In this document: positions 1 through 3,577 of the stretch, piece after piece
Position numbering within the stretch: position 1 is the stretch's first letter
How the letters are laid out: each line of letters begins with the position of its first letter
DNA from: CAG-557 sp045540315
GTDB taxonomy: Bacteria; Bacillota; Clostridia; Oscillospirales; Acutalibacteraceae
NCBI GenBank assembly: GCA_045540315.1
Contig: JAZQHA010000186.1
Location: forward strand, 1 to 5,479
Length of the DNA stretch: 5,479 nt
Direction of reading: 5' to 3'
Program-made: the position numbers and the translations under genes
The notes under the pieces: generated by a model
What the model saw: the letters and a program-made list of their open reading frames with translations, nothing else
Told to the model about the DNA's origin: nothing
Databases searched by the model: none

Positions 1-10
1 CCTCACTTTC
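1..10 (-). promoter_or_regulatory. GAAAGTGAGG leader of a gene beyond the left edge
   Basis: On the minus strand this reads GAAAGTGAGG. It begins 7 nt downstream of the -10 box of the promoter at 17-45, the same distance as in the other two copies (1485-1500 and 2304-2319). In those copies the GAGG is the Shine-Dalgarno sequence, so a start codon is expected just outside the window. Confidence 0.7.
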
Positions 11-16
11 ATATAT

Positions 17-45
17 ATTATAATATAACAAACGATCGTTGTCAA
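17..45 (-). promoter_or_regulatory. P1, sigma-A promoter facing the left edge
   Basis: On the minus strand: TTGACA (40-45), a 17-bp spacer, TATAAT (17-22). An A6T5 tract lies just upstream at 53-63 and resembles a UP element. The spacer contains the 10-bp palindrome AACGATCGTT (31-40), which could be an operator or chance. The promoter drives a gene outside the window. Confidence 0.9.
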
Positions 46-75
46 GAGTTCTTAAAAATTTTTTGTGCCGGGGTG

Positions 76-101
76 TTACGCTTTAGCGGAGTAAAGCGTG
101 A
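76..101 (-). terminator. 3' hairpin overlapping the end of the exonuclease gene
   Basis: The arms 78-85 and 92-99 pair perfectly (8 bp) around a 6-nt loop. The hairpin covers the last codons and the stop codon of the exonuclease gene. It is followed on the minus strand by CACCCCGGC and then A6T5, rather than by an immediate U-tract. It is therefore a non-canonical terminator or a 3' stabilising hairpin. Confidence 0.55.
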
Positions 102-732
102 CATCGGCATCAGGATTTCTGTTGTACAGATATTCATAAATCTGTTTTTCAATTTTTACATCAGCGAGCCCTGTATGCTCTTCATTAAATTCATTATTAC
201 CTGTGATATACCTGTAAATAATTTCAGCAGTCAAGCGAGGACGAGGAGTTTCATGTTTCGTCATATAGTTATTTTCCTTACACCATGAGATATATTCATC
301 ATCATGACCCAGAACCTGACGCGCTATTTTCAAGGTGTCACAAATTTCAATACCATAAGGGAAGAAATACCTGACTTTATTGTTCGACAAAACGCGACAA
401 GTATTGTTCAAGGCTCTAACATCAAAGGCGGCATTATGTGCGAAAATGCGCTTAATTTTTCCCTCTTTATACATCCGATAGATCGTTCTACGGAGGGCGA
501 AGAAATCTTCTACGAACCGCTTGCTTTGCCAAATGTCCTCATCATACAAAGGAATTTTATCGGCGAAATATGCTTGTGCCATCAGTTCGGGCATTTTGTA
601 GAATGTTTCATAAATAACTTTGTTCATCGTGTTCTGACCGTCTGCGCATTCTGCGCCGAAGTCGTATACAATAGGCTCGTCAATGCTTCCCGCAGTTTCG
701 GTATCAACAAAGAGGTCGTTAGAATTGTCCAT
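76..732 (-). CDS. DnaQ-like DEDDh 3'-5' exonuclease
   Basis: This 218-residue protein has the three exonuclease motifs of the RNase H-like DnaQ superfamily. ExoI is the DTET motif with D10 and E12. ExoII is HNAAFD with D104. ExoIII is HTGLAD with H186 and D191; the His five residues before the last Asp marks the DEDDh subgroup. Such enzymes use two metal ions to remove nucleotides from DNA or RNA 3' ends. The protein is a single catalytic domain with no polymerase region, so it may proofread in trans, degrade host nucleic acid or trim RNA; the sequence does not decide which. The start at 732 is set by AGAAAGGA at 743-750. The gene has its own promoter (787-815) and a structured leader, and its 3' end forms a hairpin. 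The fold assignment is firm; the substrate is unknown. Confidence 0.9.
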   Translation of the reverse strand: MDNSNDLFVDTETAGSIDEPIVYDFGAECADGQNTMNKVIYETFYKMPELMAQAYFADKIPLYDEDIWQSKRFVEDFFALRRTIYRMYKEGKIKRIFAHNAAFDVRALNNTCRVLSNNKVRYFFPYGIEICDTLKIARQVLGHDDEYISWCKENNYMTKHETPRPRLTAEIIYRYITGNNEFNEEHTGLADVKIEKQIYEYLYNRNPDADVTLYSAKA

Positions 733-776
733 ATTTTTAGTATCCTTTCTGGTTTCTTGTAGTGTTTTCCTTCACT
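733..776 (-). promoter_or_regulatory. AAGGAAAA-loop 5' leader of the exonuclease gene
   Basis: The stem AGTG/CACT encloses the loop AAGGAAAA (761-776). It is followed by ACCAGAAAGGA (Shine-Dalgarno 743-750) and the ATG at 732. The same arrangement precedes the genes starting at 2136, 3913 and 5244. The stem begins 11 nt downstream of the -10 box, so it sits near the mRNA 5' end. A role in mRNA stability or ribosome loading is inference. Confidence 0.7.
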
Positions 777-786
777 TGATGGATAC

Positions 787-815
787 ATTATACTACCATT
801 ATTTCATTCTGTCAA
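787..815 (-). promoter_or_regulatory. P2, sigma-A promoter of the exonuclease gene
   Basis: On the minus strand: TTGACA (810-815), 17 bp, TATAAT (787-792). An A/T-rich stretch with T5, T3 and A7 runs lies upstream. There is no TG extension of the -10 box. Confidence 0.92.
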
Positions 816-873
816 GTATTTTTTTAAATAAAAATAGCAACAATTATGCTCATGTATGAGGTGTTTTCGTCGG

Positions 874-907
874 CGGCGCGCCGGAGGAGTTAGTGGAGAC
901 TAACTCC
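874..907 (-). terminator. GTTAG hairpin plus GC palindrome after the three-gene operon
   Basis: A 9-bp stem (886-894 with 899-907, 4-nt loop) begins one base after the stop codon of the 57-residue gene. On the minus strand it is followed by the 10-bp palindrome CGGCGCGCCG (874-883). There is no U-tract directly after the stem. This is one member of the GTTAG-N6-CTAAC plus GCCGGC family also found at 2409-2436, 3515-3539, 4166-4190 and 4842-4872. Confidence 0.6.
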
Positions 908-1081
908 TTAGATTTCAACTATATTATTTTGAGTTAGCGTTTTTTCTTCAACCCAATAATCATGTAAATAGCGGTCATGCTTTTTATATATTTTTATAAG
1001 TTTCTCTGCTTCTGTGCGGTTAAAGCTAATTGCTTGAGGAACAGCATAGTCTCCCAAACGATAAACAATGTAGACTTTCAT
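908..1081 (-). CDS. Small unknown protein, third gene of operon
   Basis: A 57-residue protein starting MKVYIVYRLGDY. The start at 1081 is set by AAAGGAGGG about 8 nt upstream. It is the last gene of the operon from the promoter at 1507-1535 and follows the previous stop by 15 nt. The pattern of an N-terminal beta strand (KVYIVY), a central charged helix (about residues 22-36) and a WVEE strand loosely resembles small phage proteins that begin MKVYIV and are annotated as domains of unknown function. I do not recognise a function. It is soluble and slightly basic. A GTTAG hairpin begins one base after the stop. Confidence 0.82.
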   Translation of the reverse strand: MKVYIVYRLGDYAVPQAISFNRTEAEKLIKIYKKHDRYLHDYWVEEKTLTQNNIVEI

Positions 1082-1096
1082 CTTAGTGCCCTCCTT

Positions 1097-1336
1097 TTAT
1101 TCTCTATAATCATCATAGATTTCAATTTCATATTTTGTAGATACAATTTGCTTTGCTATATCTTTAGAAACTTGAAAAATTTTCATATATTCTTCTACTG
1201 ATTCATTATACCAAAAATTATCTATAATAATTATCCCATGCCCTTCTTGTTCATGAAGTTTAATAAGGTCTTGAATAGTATTAAAAGTTTTTATCTGAGG
1301 AGTAGAATCGCTCGTCCTTGTCATAATAAAAGTCAT
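1097..1336 (-). CDS. Small unknown protein, second gene of operon
   Basis: A 79-residue protein with no recognised catalytic motif. It has an apparent helix-strand core (LIKLHEQEGHGIIIID, about residues 25-40), a second helical segment (about 47-65) and a highly charged C-terminus ending EIEIYDDYRE. Small Bacillota phage proteins with a similar C-terminus exist as conserved hypotheticals; I recall this from general knowledge and could not search. The start at 1336 uses AAAGGAG about 9 nt upstream and comes one base after the stop of the membrane protein gene, so the two are probably translationally coupled. A second in-frame Met at residue 5 has worse spacing. Its place between a membrane protein and another tiny protein suggests a co-expressed accessory set. 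Confidence 0.82.
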   Translation of the reverse strand: MTFIMTRTSDSTPQIKTFNTIQDLIKLHEQEGHGIIIIDNFWYNESVEEYMKIFQVSKDIAKQIVSTKYEIEIYDDYRE

Positions 1337-1337
1337 T

Positions 1338-1481
1338 TTAATGCTCTCCTTTCATCCCATAAAAATACAGACCAGCAAACGCAAACCCCACAAGAGTTAA
1401 GGGAAGAAACTTGCGGTCAAACATTCCCCAAAGAATACCAACACTTAGAAATAAAATTGCGATGCTACCAATTACCTTCAT
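1338..1481 (-). CDS. Small two-helix membrane protein
   Basis: A 47-residue protein read from ATG at 1481 to TAA at 1338. Two hydrophobic helices, about residues 3-20 and 26-42, are separated by a short charged turn (FDRKF), giving a helical hairpin in the membrane. The charged tail is MKGEH. The Shine-Dalgarno is the GAGG of the GAAAGTGAGGGATGAA leader. It is the first gene of a three-gene operon. In phage, such proteins may be holin-like, superinfection-exclusion or membrane-anchoring factors, but nothing here selects one of these. At 47 residues it is short for a typical holin. The gene call is firm and the function unknown. Confidence 0.82.
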   Translation of the reverse strand: MKVIGSIAILFLSVGILWGMFDRKFLPLTLVGFAFAGLYFYGMKGEH

Positions 1482-1484
1482 TAG

Positions 1485-1500
1485 TTCATCCCTCACTTTC
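1485..1500 (-). promoter_or_regulatory. GAAAGTGAGGGATGAA leader of the three-gene operon
   Basis: This 16-nt string is identical to 2304-2319, and its first ten bases match 1-10. In all three cases it begins 7 nt downstream of the -10 box, so it is the first transcribed sequence and supplies the Shine-Dalgarno GAGG. No stem-loop is visible. Confidence 0.7.
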
Positions 1501-1506
1501 ACAACT

Positions 1507-1535
1507 ATTATAATCTATATCAGAATAAAAGTCAA
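1507..1535 (-). promoter_or_regulatory. P3, sigma-A promoter of the three-gene operon
   Basis: On the minus strand: TTGACT (1530-1535), 17 bp, TATAAT (1507-1512), with a T7 run upstream. The -35 box has one mismatch from consensus. Confidence 0.9.
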
Positions 1536-1561
1536 GCAAAAAAATTGTTACAAAAGTATTA

Positions 1562-1585
1562 CATTTTCGGGCCGGCGCGAAAATG
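1562..1585 (-). other. Inverted repeat with a GCCGGC loop
   Basis: Perfect 8-bp arms CATTTTCG (1562-1569) and CGAAAATG (1578-1585) enclose the 8-nt loop GGCCGGCG, which holds GCCGGC (1571-1576). It lies between the 3' hairpin of the upstream unit and promoter P3. This is the only GC box in the window that sits inside a loop rather than beside a GTTAG stem. Confidence 0.55.
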
Positions 1586-1601
1586 ACGAAAACAGTTGTA
1601 C

Positions 1602-1627
1602 GGAGAGGCGATTTCGTTCGCCTCTCC
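1602..1627 (-). terminator. Ten-bp hairpin after the 55-residue gene
   Basis: Perfect 10-bp GC-rich arms (1602-1611 with 1618-1627) and a 6-nt loop, 7 nt downstream of the stop codon. No U-tract follows directly on the minus strand, although CTGTTTTCG comes several bases later. It probably marks the 3' end of the two-gene unit. Confidence 0.6.
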
Positions 1628-1634
1628 ATATCTA

Positions 1635-1802
1635 TTAGTTATAGAAATGAATCTTCCAAGGCGCAATATACTTTGTGAAGTTAACGCCCGTAAGCTTGTC
1701 TTTAAGGAATTCAAACCAAGGAATCATACTGACGCACACCTGACCATTATCGTCATGCCATTCGACGAAGCAATGAGTAAGCTTGAACCAAAACAGTTTC
1801 AT
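1635..1802 (-). CDS. Aromatic-rich small unknown protein
   Basis: A 55-residue protein starting MKLFWFKLTHCFVEW, rich in Trp and Phe, with a central amphipathic segment (FEFLKDKLTG) and a hydrophobic aromatic end (IHFYN). The start at 1802 is chosen because GGAGGG lies 8 nt upstream and because it follows the TAA of the preceding gene by one base, which indicates translational coupling. The reading frame stays open further upstream, but that part would overlap the preceding gene and has no ribosome binding site. I do not recognise a family. It is probably co-expressed with, and may bind, the Lys/Glu-tailed product of the preceding gene; that pairing is inference from the overlap alone. Confidence 0.8.
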   Translation of the reverse strand: MKLFWFKLTHCFVEWHDDNGQVCVSMIPWFEFLKDKLTGVNFTKYIAPWKIHFYN

Positions 1803-1803
1803 A

Positions 1804-2136
1804 TTACTTGCCCTCCTGTTCGTTCTTCTTCTTTTCACGGGCGGCCTTGTCCCGTGCGGCCTTCTCTGCGCTCTCACGCTTCTTTTCGGCCTTCTTTTCC
1901 TGAGCGCTGTTGTACTTAGCAATTTCGCTCTCCATCAGTTCACGAGCGGTCATGTCCTCGCGCTCTTCCGCAACGATAGCGCCAAGGCGAACATAACGCT
2001 CTACGCCGTTGAGGTCAGTCAGGATAATACCATACTGACGGTCATTGACTTTGATGAAGTTACCGCCTTCAATGTCCAGTTCGTCAAACGTGATAGAGCG
2101 GAGATTAGCATCAACAACATTCTTAGTGTACTTCAT
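1804..2136 (-). CDS. Unknown phage protein with long charged helical tail
   Basis: A 110-residue protein. The N-terminal part (about 1-57) looks like a small beta domain, with strands around FIKV, YGIIL and RYVRLGAIV. The C-terminal part (about 58-110) is a predicted charged helix; residues 79-105 are almost entirely Lys, Glu, Ala and Arg and could be a single alpha helix, coiled coil or nucleic-acid-contacting tail. The start at 2136 follows from AGAAAGGA at 2144-2151; the same frame is open 13 codons further upstream but that would run through the conserved leader. It is first in a two-gene unit, with the 55-residue gene following after one base. I do not recognise the function. Confidence 0.85.
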   Translation of the reverse strand: MKYTKNVVDANLRSITFDELDIEGGNFIKVNDRQYGIILTDLNGVERYVRLGAIVAEEREDMTARELMESEIAKYNSAQEKKAEKKRESAEKAARDKAAREKKKNEQEGK

Positions 2137-2176
2137 ACAACTATCCTTTCTGGTTTTGTTAGTGTTTTCCTTCACT
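2137..2176 (-). promoter_or_regulatory. AAGGAAAA-loop 5' leader
   Basis: The stem AGTG/CACT around AAGGAAAA (2161-2176) is followed by AACCAGAAAGGA (Shine-Dalgarno 2144-2151) and ATG at 2136. The hairpin is identical to that of the exonuclease leader (761-776) and starts at the same 11-nt distance from the -10 box. Confidence 0.7.
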
Positions 2177-2186
2177 TTCTGAATAT

Positions 2187-2215
2187 ATTATAGCACAAGA
2201 TTTGAAGATTGTCAA
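2187..2215 (-). promoter_or_regulatory. P4, sigma-A promoter with extended -10
   Basis: On the minus strand: TTGACA (2210-2215), 17 bp, TGC plus TATAAT (2187-2192). Two A8 runs lie upstream, in phase with each other. It drives the genes at 1804-2136 and 1635-1802. Confidence 0.93.
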
Positions 2216-2244
2216 GAATTTTTTTTGAATTTTTTTTGAGAGAA

Positions 2245-2301
2245 TTAAGGTCTTGCGCAAGTGTCCTCTCTGCTTGCCACTTGCCACTCGTTAACATTCA
2301 T
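2245..2301 (-). CDS. Possible 18-residue leader peptide in a short unit
   Basis: ATG at 2301 to TAA at 2245 encodes 18 residues and lies 8 nt after the GAGG of the conserved GAAAGTGAGGGATGAA leader, the same geometry as the membrane-protein gene. The unit between promoters P5 and P4 is only about 110 nt. It holds the direct repeat GTGGCAA twice and can pair GCAAGTG with CACTTGC, so a small RNA or a cis leader for the downstream gene is just as possible. There is no clear terminator before P4, so transcripts may read through into 1804-2136. An overlapping 41-codon frame is discussed under rejected items. Confidence 0.4.
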   Translation of the reverse strand: MNVNEWQVASREDTCARP

Positions 2302-2303
2302 GC

Positions 2304-2319
2304 TTCATCCCTCACTTTC
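2304..2319 (-). promoter_or_regulatory. GAAAGTGAGGGATGAA leader of the short unit
   Basis: Identical over 16 nt to 1485-1500 and placed at the same 7-nt distance from its -10 box. It provides a credible Shine-Dalgarno for the 18-codon ORF. Confidence 0.7.
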
Positions 2320-2325
2320 AATAAG

Positions 2326-2376
2326 ATTATATCACAGAATTTTTAGCTCGTCAATAGTTTACAAAAAAATTTTTTC
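2326..2376 (-). promoter_or_regulatory. P5, promoter with perfect UP-element match
   Basis: On the minus strand: TTGACG (2349-2354), 17 bp, TGA plus TATAAT (2326-2331). The 22 nt before the -35 box (2355-2376) contain A6T7 and then AAA at the right interval, matching all 14 specified positions of the known UP-element consensus (AAAWWTWTTTT, three free bases, AAA). Alpha-subunit C-terminal domains are expected to bind here. Confidence 0.92.
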
Positions 2377-2393
2377 CCTCTGTGAGATGAGGG
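2376..2393 (-). terminator. CCCTC/GAGGG hairpin abutting the P5 UP element
   Basis: The 5-bp arms 2376-2380 and 2389-2393 enclose an 8-nt loop. On the minus strand the stem is followed at once by A6T7. A near copy is at 3481-3498. It may be a weak terminator for the upstream unit whose tail doubles as the UP element of P5. Confidence 0.45.
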
Positions 2394-2408
2394 ATATTCG
2401 TCTAGTCC

Positions 2409-2436
2409 GCGCCGGCGGAGTTAGCATAGGCTAACT
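2409..2436 (-). repeat. GTTAG hairpin plus GCGCCGGCG box
   Basis: The stem AGTTAGC/GCTAACT (2419-2425 with 2430-2436, 4-nt loop) begins directly after the stop codon of the 60-residue gene. GCGCCGGCG (2409-2417) follows on the minus strand. The extra C-G pair inside the stem, where other copies have T-A, preserves pairing. Confidence 0.6.
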
Positions 2437-2619
2437 TCATCGGAGTTTCATGATGACTTCCATATATTCTTCATTAGAAAAATCTTCAATAGCATTTGTA
2501 ATAATTTCTTGCGCGAAGATTAGACGCTTGAGATAAGCCATATCGTCAGGGCAGTCTGTTAAAATGTCGATCAATGCTTTATGTAAAAATGCTTTTTCTT
2601 TTCGATCTTTAACAGTCAT
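2437..2619 (-). CDS. Small helical unknown protein
   Basis: A 60-residue, apparently all-helical protein, with helices around residues 3-22 and 27-43 and a third over 48-58. The start at 2619 is preferred because GGGAGG lies about 9 nt upstream; a second in-frame ATG at 2625 is only about 3 nt from it. The gene overlaps the end of the acidic Cys-rich gene by 11 nt and is probably translationally coupled to it. No family is recognised. Coupling to an acidic partner suggests co-expression and perhaps a complex, which is inference. The stop codon TGA touches the GTTAG hairpin that closes the unit. Confidence 0.78.
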   Translation of the reverse strand: MTVKDRKEKAFLHKALIDILTDCPDDMAYLKRLIFAQEIITNAIEDFSNEEYMEVIMKLR

Positions 2620-2896
2620 CTTCATTATCCTCCCAAATATCCTCATAGCCATACACATCGCCTGCCCATTTGATTTCATCTTCGGCGAAACTTTCGGGAG
2701 CATCAGGATCAACATCATCGGCATTCAACCAGTCTTCCCATGATTCTCCCCAAAATACGACCCAATCATCGCAATCTTCAGAGGGATCATCGATGTGGCA
2801 AACTCCACACTGATCACAGTAAGGACAATCGCCATAAGCATTCACGGGGCAGTAAGTAAAATCGCCATTGTAAGTTCCTTTTTTCGCGTCTCTCAT
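2609..2896 (-). CDS. Acidic Cys-rich protein
   Basis: A 95-residue protein. Residues 16-33 hold C16 and then C24, C27, C30 and C33 in a CxxCxxCxxC run, followed by H34 and C42, likely binding zinc or possibly an iron-sulfur cluster. From about residue 36 to the end I count about 25 Asp or Glu and one Lys in 60 residues, with several Trp. Proteins with this layout are familiar as phage hypotheticals, but I cannot name one. The extreme acidity is compatible with DNA mimicry, as in some anti-restriction and anti-CRISPR proteins, but that is speculation. The start at 2896 (MRDAKK) lies in the leader after GAAAG; the frame is open further upstream but that would run through the promoter. Confidence 0.83.
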   Translation of the reverse strand: MRDAKKGTYNGDFTYCPVNAYGDCPYCDQCGVCHIDDPSEDCDDWVVFWGESWEDWLNADDVDPDAPESFAEDEIKWAGDVYGYEDIWEDNEDDC

Positions 2897-2912
2897 TTTC
2901 TTACTTTCTTTC

Positions 2913-2928
2913 TGTTCTCTTAGGAACA
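2913..2928 (-). promoter_or_regulatory. TGTTC...GAACA palindrome at +1 of P6
   Basis: The arms 2913-2917 and 2924-2928 enclose a 6-nt centre. The palindrome starts exactly 6 nt downstream of the -10 box, so it covers the predicted +1 to +16. The same palindrome in the same place precedes the zinc-finger gene (3165-3179). It is either a 5'-terminal RNA hairpin or an operator. Confidence 0.6.
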
Positions 2929-2933
2929 ATATC

Positions 2934-2962
2934 ATTATAACATACTTATAGCAAGTTGTCAA
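2934..2962 (-). promoter_or_regulatory. P6, sigma-A promoter of the acidic protein operon
   Basis: On the minus strand: TTGACA (2957-2962), 17 bp, TGT plus TATAAT (2934-2939). The -35 box begins only three bases after the stop codon of the zinc-finger gene, so the A-rich upstream region lies inside that coding sequence. Confidence 0.92.
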
Positions 2963-2965
2963 TAG

Positions 2966-3148
2966 TTATTTTTGTTTTATTTCCATTTCTTTTCTAATTT
3001 TACCGCACCTAAAAATAAGGCTAAGCACTTCATCGCAAGAAAGTTTTTTGTTACGCATAATTTCAAAACAATGATTACAAACAATAAATTCATCATAGCC
3101 AACTGATTCATCAATAGTGGTTTTCTTCTTACAGATTTCGCACTTCAT
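2966..3148 (-). CDS. Small zinc-finger-like protein
   Basis: A 60-residue protein with C3-x2-C6 and C24-x2-C27 (CEIC and CNHC), a classic pair of zinc knuckles, followed by a basic helical tail (residues 28-60) ending KQK. Such small treble-clef or ribbon proteins often bind nucleic acid or protein partners. The start at 3148 is supported by AGAAAGGAA at 3157-3165. The gene has its own promoter (3185-3213) and shares the TGTTCC palindrome leader with the acidic Cys-rich gene downstream, so the two Cys-rich products are probably co-regulated. No terminator is visible, since promoter P6 begins right after the stop. The function is unknown. Confidence 0.85.
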   Translation of the reverse strand: MKCEICKKKTTIDESVGYDEFIVCNHCFEIMRNKKLSCDEVLSLIFRCGKIRKEMEIKQK

Positions 3149-3164
3149 TTTTCTATTTCCTTTC

Positions 3165-3179
3165 TGTTCCCTTGGAACA
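3165..3179 (-). promoter_or_regulatory. TGTTCC/GGAACA palindrome at +1 of P7
   Basis: A 6-bp perfect inverted repeat (3165-3170 with 3174-3179) around a 3-nt centre, starting 6 nt after the -10 box and running straight into the Shine-Dalgarno AGAAAGGAA. It is the second copy of the element at 2913-2928; the first five bases of each arm are identical. Confidence 0.62.
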
Positions 3180-3184
3180 ATACT

Positions 3185-3213
3185 ATTATATCATATAAGA
3201 ATGATATTGTCAA
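3185..3213 (-). promoter_or_regulatory. P7, sigma-A promoter of the zinc-finger gene
   Basis: On the minus strand: TTGACA (3208-3213), 17 bp, TGA plus TATAAT (3185-3190). Upstream there are A6, T3 and A7 tracts, a partial UP-element match. No hairpin separates it from the end of the basic protein gene. Confidence 0.93.
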
Positions 3214-3240
3214 TAGTTTTTTTAAATTTTTTCGGGGCGA

Positions 3241-3399
3241 TCAATCTTCCTGCTGATTCAACCGCTTGTGTGCCTGACGCCGAAGCACTTTCTTTAGGCG
3301 ACGCCTACCAGGGCGAGACTGATCAACAATGTGCCTACATCCTTTGTCCAAATCCCAAGCGGCCAAATCATCATAACGCTTATAAAGACTTCTTTTCAT
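3241..3399 (-). CDS. Small highly basic protein
   Basis: A 52-residue protein from ATG at 3399 to TGA at 3241. After an N-terminal segment with alternating charge (KRYDDLAAWDLDKG), residues 29-47 are an Arg/Lys-rich helix (RPGRRRLKKVLRRQAHKRL), which suggests nucleic-acid or ribosome binding. The start is strongly supported by AAGGAGGTG about 10 nt upstream, the best Shine-Dalgarno in the window. It is a single-gene unit with its own promoter (3430-3458). No hairpin follows the stop; the next promoter begins about 30 nt downstream. I do not recognise a named family. Confidence 0.82.
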   Translation of the reverse strand: MKRSLYKRYDDLAAWDLDKGCRHIVDQSRPGRRRLKKVLRRQAHKRLNQQED

Positions 3400-3429
3400 T
3401 TTCTCTGGCACCTCCTTGATTACATATAG

Positions 3430-3480
3430 ATTGTATCATATTTTTTAAAGGCTGTCAAGAGATTCTAAAAAAAATTTTTT
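3430..3480 (-). promoter_or_regulatory. P8, promoter with near-perfect UP element
   Basis: On the minus strand: TTGACA (3453-3458), 17 bp, TGA plus TACAAT (3430-3435). The 22 nt upstream (3459-3480) begin A6T8 and match 13 of 14 specified UP-element positions. It drives the 52-residue basic protein gene. Confidence 0.9.
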
Positions 3481-3498
3481 CCCCTGTGGTATGAGGGG
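3481..3498 (-). terminator. CCCCT/AGGGG hairpin abutting the P8 UP element
   Basis: The 5-bp arms 3481-3485 and 3494-3498 enclose an 8-nt loop, followed on the minus strand by A6T8. It is a near copy of 2376-2393 in sequence and placement. The upstream gene already has a classical terminator at 3546-3572, so this element probably has another or a backup role. Confidence 0.45.
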
Positions 3499-3514
3499 TT
3501 TCTGCTGTTCCCGT

Positions 3515-3539
3515 GCCGGTGAGTTAGAGAAGACTAACT
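3515..3539 (-). repeat. GTTAG hairpin plus GCCGGT box
   Basis: The stem AGTTAG/CTAACT (3522-3527 with 3534-3539) has a 6-nt loop; GCCGGT (3515-3520) lies beside it. It sits between an intrinsic terminator (3546-3572) and promoter P8, so termination is not its only job. Confidence 0.6.
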
Positions 3540-3545
3540 GATGGT

Positions 3546-3572
3546 AAAAAAGAAAGCCCCGTGAAGGGCTTC
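3546..3572 (-). terminator. Intrinsic terminator of winged-helix gene A
   Basis: On the minus strand, AAGCCC pairs with GGGCTT across a 6-nt loop (3566-3571 with 3554-3559). TC and then a run of six T follow. This is a canonical rho-independent terminator, 6 nt after the stop codon. Confidence 0.9.
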
Positions 3573-3577
3573 CCTTT

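Noticed and set aside
304..762. Plus-strand 152-codon open frame
   Set aside because: It is antisense to the DEDDh exonuclease, which has intact catalytic motifs, a promoter and a ribosome binding site. The plus-strand frame has none of these.
1783..2193. Plus-strand 136-codon hydrophobic open frame
   Set aside because: The Leu-rich run is simply the complement of the Lys/Glu-rich tail of the minus-strand gene. It would also cross promoter P4 in the wrong direction.
2172..2297. 41-codon frame overlapping the 18-codon ORF and promoter P4
   Set aside because: The peptide looks protein-like, but the frame reads through the P4 promoter and its A-tracts, and its ATG is about 12 nt from the GAGG, worse than the ATG at 2301. 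It was kept out of the gene list but is worth checking by ribosome profiling.
2897..2962. N-terminal extension of the acidic Cys-rich protein
   Set aside because: The open frame continues upstream to 2962, but this would translate the promoter and the +1 palindrome; the start at 2896 fits the leader.
3165..3179. TGTTCC palindrome as a LexA box
   Set aside because: The Bacillota LexA site is of the GAAC-N4-GTTC type. Here the half-sites face the other way (GTTCC...GGAAC), so it does not fit.
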